A stretch of 5,042 nt of DNA from Candidatus Thorarchaeota archaeon MP8T_1 (GTDB lineage: Archaea; Asgardarchaeota; Thorarchaeia; Thorarchaeales; Thorarchaeaceae). The stretch covers positions 1 to 5,042 of the forward strand of contig PJER01000148.1 in assembly GCA_002825465.1 (NCBI GenBank), in the 5' to 3' direction. Positions 1-4,234 of this stretch are shown here, one piece after another (position 1 is the first letter of the stretch; the number at the start of each line of letters is the position of its first letter). The notes beneath the pieces are model-generated. The model was given only the letters and a program-made list of their open reading frames with translations. It was not told where the DNA came from and did not search any database. The position numbers and the translations under genes were made by a program.

Positions 1-1224
1 CAAAAAGGCTCTTTAGAAATGGTTGCAGAAAGGTACCGACTTAGGCAAGAAGGTAAAGAAGTACCTTCAGTATATCCTTTCCACCTCATCCGTAGTGACG
101 GCGAGGAATTGACCGTTGAGGGTCGCGCAGATGTTATTATGGGTCCTGATGGGAACCCCAGAACGATTGCTCACTTCCTCGATATCACACAAATTGAGAG
201 AGGTCAAGAGCTCCTTGAACAATCAGAAACTCGATATCAAATTTTAGTCGAAACCATGAACGATGGTCTAGTCATCGATGATGGCAATGGAATTCTCACA
301 TATGCCAATGATGCTTTCTGCAGAATGATTAACGAATCCCAAGAGGATATCGTTGGAAAACCATGGGTCTCTCTAGTAAAAGACCTGAGCATGGAGAATA
401 TAATGGAGAAAATTACAGATCGCAAAAAGGGCATATCTGAAAGGTATGAAATGACTTGGATAAGTTCAACTGGAGATTTGATGCCAACAATCGTTTCTGC
501 TACTCCTCTCTTTGACCGTTCAGGTTCATTCATTGGGACTTTTGCAATTGTTACAGAGATTAAAGCACAGAAAGATGCTGAAGAAACTATCCAATTCTAT
601 CTAGATCTTTTATCCCATGACGTAGCTAACCAACTGCAAGTTATTATGACAAGTACTGGGCTCCTTGAAGAGGAAGTTCCGCAGTCTTATGTAGAAGATG
701 CAAGGAAAGACATACTAGATGCTGTGGAACGGTGCAACCGACTCATTACTAAAGTAAAGAGAGCAGCACAAATCCGTGAAGTACCATTGTCAAGTGTAGA
801 TTTGATGCAAGTTCTTTCTGAAAAAATCACAGTTCTTGAAAAGGTCTATGATGCTAAAGTACATCTTCAAGGACCAAAGAAGGAGGTCTGGGCAGAAGCT
901 GATATTCTCCTTGGAGAGCTTATTTGGAACCTGCTAGAGAATGCAGCCCGTCATAATCCTACTGAAAAGAAAGAAGTTTGGATTTCTGTGAAGACTAAAG
1001 GCAAGTCTATCGAACTCTCAGTTTCTGATAATGGGCCCGGACTCAGTGATGCTAGAAAACCAGTTCTCTTCACAGAACGAAAGCATGGAGGGGGTGTTGG
1101 TCTTCGGTTGATTCGACAGATGATCCGCAAGTATAGTGGTTCAATTGAAGTTACAGATCGGGTGAAAGGCACACCTAGTGAAGGAACCAAGTTCATAGTT
1201 ACCCTTCGAAAATCGACCAAATGA
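1..1224 (+). CDS. PAS-domain sensor histidine kinase, 5'-truncated by the window edge
   Basis: Sensor kinase expected to autophosphorylate on His and pass the phosphate to a response regulator. The frame is open to base 1, so the gene starts upstream and the first ATG in view (base 19) is probably internal. Numbering from that ATG, residues 1-60 are the end of a PAS/PAC domain (F-L-D-I-T at 53-57), about 68-185 are a second full PAS domain, then a helix leads to the H-box L-L-S-H-D-V-A-N with His200 (bases 616-618). The ATPase part has an N-box (N304, N308), a G1 box D-N-G-P at 337-340 and a glycine-rich G2 box at 357-361. The HDxxN H-box, instead of the common HELRTPL form, is frequent in archaeal PAS kinases. 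No membrane segment or receiver domain is visible here, so a soluble sensor is likely, though the missing N-terminus could change that. No cognate regulator lies nearby. The ligand is unknown. Confidence 0.93.
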   Translation, partial: QKGSLEMVAERYRLRQEGKEVPSVYPFHLIRSDGEELTVEGRADVIMGPDGNPRTIAHFLDITQIERGQELLEQSETRYQILVETMNDGLVIDDGNGILTYANDAFCRMINESQEDIVGKPWVSLVKDLSMENIMEKITDRKKGISERYEMTWISSTGDLMPTIVSATPLFDRSGSFIGTFAIVTEIKAQKDAEETIQFYLDLLSHDVANQLQVIMTSTGLLEEEVPQSYVEDARKDILDAVERCNRLITKVKRAAQIREVPLSSVDLMQVLSEKITVLEKVYDAKVHLQGPKKEVWAEADILLGELIWNLLENAARHNPTEKKEVWISVKTKGKSIELSVSDNGPGLSDARKPVLFTERKHGGGVGLRLIRQMIRKYSGSIEVTDRVKGTPSEGTKFIVTLRKSTK

Positions 1225-1230
1225 TGTCTT

Positions 1231-1500
1231 TCAGATTTTGCTTTTGATTCTCTGATAAAGCCCTTCGAAGAAATCCTTTTTCTTCGTCTTCCCTTCGTTT
1301 ATTTTGAAAAAATTCGTCCTGATACTGTAGAGTCTGCGTTTGACCTCTTGGTAGTCCTTTATGCTCTTCTTTCCCACTGCAGTTTCTAAGACTGTCGCGA
1401 CTGCCTCAGGGAAATTATCAATATATTGACACTGCTTTACTTGGATATGAAAAAGCGTATTCCTTAGTATTTCTGTTCTAGAGATACATCTATTCACCAT
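1231..1500 (-). CDS. small basic helical protein of unknown function (89 aa)
   Basis: Unrecognised. The frame runs from ATG (1500) to TGA (1231) and fills the gap after the kinase, ending 6 bases from the kinase stop, tail-to-tail, without overlapping any other gene. The product is rich in Lys, Arg, Ile and Phe, with two Cys (residues 5 and 24). It is predicted by eye to be mostly helical with a lysine-rich C-terminus (G-K-T-K-K-K-D-F-F-E at 69-78). No signal peptide or membrane segment is seen. Codon use resembles the neighbours (mixed AGA/AGG/CGC Arg, mixed AAA/AAG Lys). An A/T-rich promoter-like box lies about 42 bases upstream of the ATG. The ribosome site is weak, with only a GGGGA about 11 bases upstream. 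Against it are the short length and an inverted repeat inside the 3' part that could be a kinase terminator. It is more likely real than not, but no function can be assigned. Confidence 0.5.
   Translation of the reverse strand: MVNRCISRTEILRNTLFHIQVKQCQYIDNFPEAVATVLETAVGKKSIKDYQEVKRRLYSIRTNFFKINEGKTKKKDFFEGLYQRIKSKI
1266..1286 (+). terminator. 8-bp perfect inverted repeat after the kinase stop, possible terminator
   Basis: CGAAGAAA (1266-1273) pairs perfectly with TTTCTTCG (1279-1286) around a 5-base loop, 42 bases after the kinase stop codon, and is followed by pyrimidine-rich sequence with T runs near 1299-1306. It could form a transcript hairpin ending the kinase mRNA. It also lies inside the coding frame of the small minus-strand gene, where Lys/Glu and Phe codons alone can give such complementarity, so the assignment is weak. 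Confidence 0.25.
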
Positions 1501-1535
1501 TGCGCACGGTCCCCAGATATGGTTGAGTGTTATTT

Positions 1536-1546
1536 TTCTAATAAAA
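1536..1546 (-). promoter_or_regulatory. candidate A/T-box promoter for the small minus-strand gene
   Basis: On the minus strand this reads TTTTATTAGAA. It resembles an archaeal TATA element and is centred about 42 bases before the ATG at 1500. A TATA-to-start distance of about 25-27 bases would give a leader of roughly 15 bases. The same stretch contains two copies of TTCTAATAA (1536-1544 and 1548-1556, plus strand) spaced by three bases. Assigned by eye only. Confidence 0.3.
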
Positions 1547-1606
1547 GTTCTAATAATACCGTTAGAGCATCTAGTAATACTACCCGCAGATTTGAGTGTA
1601 GATAGG

Positions 1607-1619
1607 GTTTAAGTTTTAA
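1607..1619 (+). promoter_or_regulatory. candidate TATA box for the radical SAM gene
   Basis: GTTTAAGTTTTAA is the best archaeal TATA-like element upstream of the gene, centred about 43 bases before the ATG at 1656. The usual spacing would place the transcript start near 1639, giving a leader of about 17 bases or less. That fits the lack of a well-spaced ribosome-binding site before the start. Confidence 0.4.
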
Positions 1620-1655
1620 CAGACAATGTAAACAAAACTGTGAGTCTGAGTGAAA

Positions 1656-2351
1656 ATGCGAATTGCCTCTGTCATTGACATAAGTCTGGTTGATGTTCCA
1701 AAGATTCCTGTAACAGTGATATTCACAGCTGGCTGCAATATGGACTGCCCCTACTGTCAAAATGCAGAGATCATCCCAAACACCTCTGGTACGAAGATGG
1801 ATATACCTGATATAGTTGAACGAGTCCGTGATAACTTTGCCAATGGCTATTGTATTACCGGTGGAGAACCAACTATCCATAAAGACCTCCCAGATCTGCT
1901 GAAGGCATTACGTGATGATGGAGCTGGACATATCAATCTAAACACGCAAGGCTCAGTTCCCAGTGTACTAGAGCGATGTTTACCACACCTCGATTCTATC
2001 TGGTTTGATGTGAAGACCACACCTGAGAGATATATTGAGGTTACTCGAACAAAACACGACCAGTGGCCAAATGTTGTTAGAAGTATCAAGTCAATTCTTG
2101 AATCAGATGTAGTACTTTGGCCAAGGACAACATACGTCGGTCGCTTGATGCATCCGGATGAGATTGTGAGGATTGCCCATATTCTAGCAAACTTAGGTTT
2201 TGAGGGAGAATATCTCGTTCAAAACTACATCAAATCTTCTGGCACGCGAGAGTCAGACACTGTTGGACTTGAAGAACCCTCTCGCGGTGAAATAGAACAG
2301 ATCATTGATGAAATACCAGCCAAGATTTCTCTGAGATTGGAATGGAGATAA
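1656..2351 (+). CDS. radical SAM activating enzyme, NrdG2 / pyruvate-formate-lyase-activase type
   Basis: Radical SAM protein of the size and layout of the archaeal family annotated as anaerobic ribonucleoside-triphosphate reductase activating protein (NrdG2-like), which uses a 4Fe-4S cluster and S-adenosylmethionine to make a glycyl radical on a partner enzyme. The cluster motif C-N-M-D-C-P-Y-C (Cx3Cx2C) is at residues 27-34 counted from ATG 1656, followed by the SAM-binding G-G-E-P at 69-72 and N-T-Q-G at 96-99. The opening M-R-I-A-S-V-I-D matches the family's short first strand, favouring ATG 1656. A GTG in frame at 1650 would add two residues. A GAGTGA lies only two bases before the ATG, too close to be a normal ribosome site. 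No glycyl radical enzyme is in the window, so the partner is unknown. A tRNA- or cofactor-modifying role is possible; the radical SAM class itself is firm. Confidence 0.9.
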   Translation: MRIASVIDISLVDVPKIPVTVIFTAGCNMDCPYCQNAEIIPNTSGTKMDIPDIVERVRDNFANGYCITGGEPTIHKDLPDLLKALRDDGAGHINLNTQGSVPSVLERCLPHLDSIWFDVKTTPERYIEVTRTKHDQWPNVVRSIKSILESDVVLWPRTTYVGRLMHPDEIVRIAHILANLGFEGEYLVQNYIKSSGTRESDTVGLEEPSRGEIEQIIDEIPAKISLRLEWR

Positions 2352-2376
2352 TCTTGGAAGCTAACACACAGACAAC

Positions 2377-2385
2377 CTTTTAAAC
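2377..2385 (+). promoter_or_regulatory. candidate TATA box for psmA
   Basis: CTTTTAAAC lies 26 bases after the radical SAM stop and about 74 bases before the psmA ATG. Normal archaeal spacing puts the transcript start near 2405, with a leader of roughly 50 bases. It suggests psmA is transcribed independently of the upstream gene. Confidence 0.4.
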
Positions 2386-2387
2386 GC

Positions 2388-2416
2388 GGCCGAGGTCACC
2401 TTGTTTTGACCACGCC
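2388..2416. repeat. imperfect inverted repeat across the presumed psmA transcription start
   Basis: GGTCA (2394-2398) and TGACC (2407-2411) form a perfect 5-bp core around 8 bases. Beyond one A/A mismatch, C-G and G-C pairs continue at 2391-2392 with 2413-2414, then two G-C pairs after one bulged C. It sits just downstream of the TATA candidate, where an operator or the first hairpin of the leader would lie. It may be chance. Confidence 0.3.
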
Positions 2417-2438
2417 AGAATCTAGGTGTCAATCTCCT

Positions 2439-2444
2439 GGAGTG
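2439..2444 (+). promoter_or_regulatory. ribosome-binding site of psmA
   Basis: GGAGTG is close to the archaeal GGAGGTG consensus and ends 10 bases before ATG 2455. It supports that start over the in-frame ATG at 2473, before which no comparable site is seen. Confidence 0.5.
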
Positions 2445-2454
2445 TTGTCTTATC

Positions 2455-3186
2455 ATGTTTCCAACACAAAGTATGGGCTACGACCGAGCTATCACAGTTT
2501 TTAGTCCTGAAGGACGATTATATCAAGTAGAATATGCTACTGAGGCAGTACGCCATGGACCACTTGCAGTTGGAGTCAAAGCTGTAGATGGAGTAGTATT
2601 GGCTGGTGAGAAAAGATCTCCTCATGCTTTAGCAGACCTTGATACACTTAAGAAGCTCTTATTGATTGATGATCATGTTGGGTGTGCAATTGCTGGTCTT
2701 CACGCAGATGCAAGGAAGCTTATTGATCAAGCGAGGGTTCAGTCTCAAATCAACCGCTTGAGTTATGATGAGCCAATTTCAATACAGTCACTTGTTGTAA
2801 ACATCTGTGACACAAAACAGCTCCATACTCAGTATGGTGGTGCTCGTCCATTTGGAGTGTCATTGTTAGTCGCAGGCATTGATGACAATGGTCCCCAGCT
2901 TTACACAACTGATCCATCCGGTTCATTCTGGGGTTGGAAAGCCGCGGCAATTGGTAAGGAGTCTGATGTTGTCCGTGATTTCTTCAGCGAGAATTACAAG
3001 GAGAACCTTAAAATCGAAGCTGCTCTGGAATTGGCCCTTAAGGGTCTATTAAGGTCGGAAGATCTCGCATCATTAGATGCAAAGGAGAAATCAAAGACAA
3101 TCGAGATAGGAATGATAAGGACTACTGACAAGATATTTCGTATCTTGCCGCAAGATGAAGTAGAAACAATCCTTGCAACACTATAG
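2455..3186 (+). CDS. psmA: proteasome subunit alpha
   Basis: Alpha subunit of the archaeal 20S proteasome. Seven copies form each outer ring, gate substrate entry and dock the regulatory ATPase (PAN/Cdc48 type). At 243 residues it is of normal length. The gate region M-G-Y-D-R-A-I-T (7-14) contains the Y-D-R motif, followed by F-S-P-E-G-R-L-Y-Q-V-E-Y-A (16-28), the proteasome alpha signature. Lys67 in L-K-K-L-L-L-I-D-D aligns with Thermoplasma Lys66, the pocket lysine that binds the HbYX tail of the activator. Y-G-G-A-R-P-F-G-V (127-135) and D-P-S-G (153-156) are also family hallmarks. ATG 2455 gives the usual few residues before Y-D-R; ATG 2473 would shorten the gate. It has its own promoter candidate and converges with the ATP-grasp gene 35 bases downstream. 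Neither beta subunits nor the exosome genes that accompany psmA in many archaea are next to it. Confidence 0.98.
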   Translation: MFPTQSMGYDRAITVFSPEGRLYQVEYATEAVRHGPLAVGVKAVDGVVLAGEKRSPHALADLDTLKKLLLIDDHVGCAIAGLHADARKLIDQARVQSQINRLSYDEPISIQSLVVNICDTKQLHTQYGGARPFGVSLLVAGIDDNGPQLYTTDPSGSFWGWKAAAIGKESDVVRDFFSENYKENLKIEAALELALKGLLRSEDLASLDAKEKSKTIEIGMIRTTDKIFRILPQDEVETILATL

Positions 3187-3202
3187 TATTCAACCATTAT
3201 CA

Positions 3203-3220
3203 TTCTCTATGGCAAGAGAG
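3203..3220. terminator. weak hairpin between convergent stops of psmA and the ATP-grasp gene
   Basis: TCTCT (3204-3208) pairs with AGAGA (3215-3219) around a six-base loop, plus one G-T pair outside, within the 35 bases separating the two convergent stop codons. No long T run follows on either strand, so it is at best a weak bidirectional end signal. Confidence 0.2.
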
Positions 3221-3221
3221 A

Positions 3222-4118
3222 CTATCGGCTAGATTGTTCGACAAGTCTATCCACAATTAATCCCGCTACATCGATACCAGTTACTCTAGCCAGTGCGCTC
3301 CATGACGGAGCAGCATTTGCCTCGATTACACAAGGTCCATCCTTTGTTTCGATGATGTCCACGCCTGTATAATCTAAATTCAATACCTCTGCAGTCTTTA
3401 TTGCACATTCTTCATATTCTGCATTCAGATTCGTGAGTTCGGCCTCTCCTCCCCCATGGACATTTGTTCGCCATTCTCCATCAACATTACTTGGAACATA
3501 TCGAAACATAGCACCGATTACCTTCCCTCCAACAACAAAGGCTCTTATGTCTCTATTCGGTTTCTCAATCATCTCTTGAACATAGAGAACTTGACCAAGT
3601 TGATGAATGAACTTCATTGCTCGGTAGGTCAGCTCAGTATGTCCTGCGCGTATTGAACCCATTCCTCTCGCCCCGATTAGAGGTTTGATTACTACATCAC
3701 CAACTTCATCAACAAAATCAATGGCCGCTTCGAGATTTTCACCGACGAATGTCCTTGGCACTTTAATTCCAGCCTTTTCCAATGCAGTTAAAGTGGCGTA
3801 CTTATCCTTCGCTCTTCGAAATGAGTATGCTGGATTCATCACATATATGCCCGTATCTTCAAAATGCTCTAGTAGACTTATTCTATATGTGATTTGATCT
3901 CCAGTTCCGAACCCAATTGTTCGAACCAAAATACCATTTAGATGTGAAACATCCTCTTCGTTAAGATATGTAAACTTGTTTGGAATCTGGGCTGATATGT
4001 CTGATAGTCGAAACGGTTTTGGCTCATGTCCCTTCATTTTAATAGTTTCAATAAGATTAGCCGTTGCCCAGTTGTTGATGTTTTCGTGGTAGACAACTCC
4101 GAAGAGACGACCTGGCAT
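3222..4118 (-). CDS. RimK-family ATP-grasp ligase, probable alpha-L-glutamate ligase
   Basis: ATP-grasp enzyme that would activate a carboxylate as acyl phosphate and join it to an amino acid, typically glutamate. Relatives include RimK, LysX, the methanopterin ligase MptN and the F420 ligase CofF. Counted from ATG 4118 (298 residues): a pre-ATP-grasp domain to about 95, N-P-A at 95-97, R-R-A-K-D-K at 101-106, adenine/phosphate residues V-V-I-K-P at 142-146 with the loop G-A-R-G-M-G at 149-154, Y-V-Q-E at 179-182, the RimK-type R-D-I-R-A-F-V-V-G at 189-197, W-R-T-N at 216-219, and Mg ligands D254 and E266-A-N268 before P-S-W. The ATG is favoured because GGGTGA precedes it by five bases; the GTG at 4127 forms part of that site and would add three residues. 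The C-terminal half resembles archaeal cofactor ligases, but MptN, CofF and protein-modifying roles cannot be separated here. It diverges from the carbonic-anhydrase-like gene. Confidence 0.9.
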   Translation of the reverse strand: MPGRLFGVVYHENINNWATANLIETIKMKGHEPKPFRLSDISAQIPNKFTYLNEEDVSHLNGILVRTIGFGTGDQITYRISLLEHFEDTGIYVMNPAYSFRRAKDKYATLTALEKAGIKVPRTFVGENLEAAIDFVDEVGDVVIKPLIGARGMGSIRAGHTELTYRAMKFIHQLGQVLYVQEMIEKPNRDIRAFVVGGKVIGAMFRYVPSNVDGEWRTNVHGGGEAELTNLNAEYEECAIKTAEVLNLDYTGVDIIETKDGPCVIEANAAPSWSALARVTGIDVAGLIVDRLVEQSSR

Positions 4119-4123
4119 GATTT

Positions 4124-4129
4124 TCACCC
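4124..4129 (-). promoter_or_regulatory. ribosome-binding site deciding the start of the ATP-grasp gene
   Basis: On the minus strand GGGTGA matches the archaeal 16S-complementary GGTGA core and lies five bases before ATG 4118. The in-frame GTG at 4127 is embedded in it, so that GTG is better read as ribosome site than as start codon. Confidence 0.55.
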
Positions 4130-4160
4130 TTTTTCTTCAAGACTGGAGAGGACATTCTTG

Positions 4161-4170
4161 GTTAAAAGAG
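4161..4170. promoter_or_regulatory. A/T box that may serve both divergent genes
   Basis: GTTAAAAGAG on the plus strand reads CTCTTTTAAC on the minus strand. The minus reading is TATA-like about 45 bases before the ATP-grasp start and would give a leader of about 20 bases. The plus reading is about 70 bases before ATG 4235 and would start a transcript near 4192, just ahead of the dyad. A second A/T stretch, AGATAATTAG (4185-4194), is an alternative for the plus direction. The positions fit by eye but no promoter model was run. Confidence 0.3.
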
Positions 4171-4200
4171 CTATCCAGCAGACAAGATAATTAGGTTTCA

Positions 4201-4221
4201 CTCCCAATGATTCATTGGGAG
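4201..4221. repeat. perfect 9-bp inverted repeat in the leader of the carbonic-anhydrase-like gene
   Basis: CTCCCAATG (4201-4209) and CATTGGGAG (4213-4221) are exact reverse complements around the three bases ATT. The right arm ends 13 bases before ATG 4235 and contains GGGAG, the best ribosome-binding candidate for that gene. As DNA it could be an operator for a dimeric regulator. As RNA it could be a hairpin that hides the ribosome site. Two further pairs (CA at 4199-4200 with TG at 4224-4225) are possible across a two-base bulge. Confidence 0.75.
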
Positions 4222-4234
4222 AGTGCAGAGTTTC

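Larger units (their letters stand above)
1501..1655. other. divergent intergenic region, no gene seen
   Basis: Non-coding stretch between the small minus-strand gene and the radical SAM gene, which are transcribed away from each other. It is A/T-rich between about 1530 and 1560 and again between about 1607 and 1640, matching one promoter candidate for each direction. A minus-strand reading frame crosses it but runs deep into the radical SAM gene antisense and was rejected. No tRNA, riboswitch or strong terminator was recognised. Confidence 0.6.

Noticed and set aside
528..538. ATTCATTGGGA also occurs inside the kinase gene, matching the right arm of the 4201-4221 dyad
   Set aside because: Single 11-base match within coding sequence, without the left arm; treated as chance.
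1530..1880. Minus-strand 116-codon frame
   Set aside because: Its coding half is antisense to the cluster motif and GGEP region of the clearly real radical SAM gene; the product has no recognisable family and low-complexity leucine runs.
3456..3897. Plus-strand frames inside the ATP-grasp gene
   Set aside because: Antisense to conserved ATP-grasp motifs on the minus strand; no family features.
4223..4225. In-frame GTG as start of the carbonic-anhydrase-like gene
   Set aside because: It lies directly against the GGGAG, too close for ribosome binding, and would add only M-Q-S-F; ATG 4235 is better spaced.
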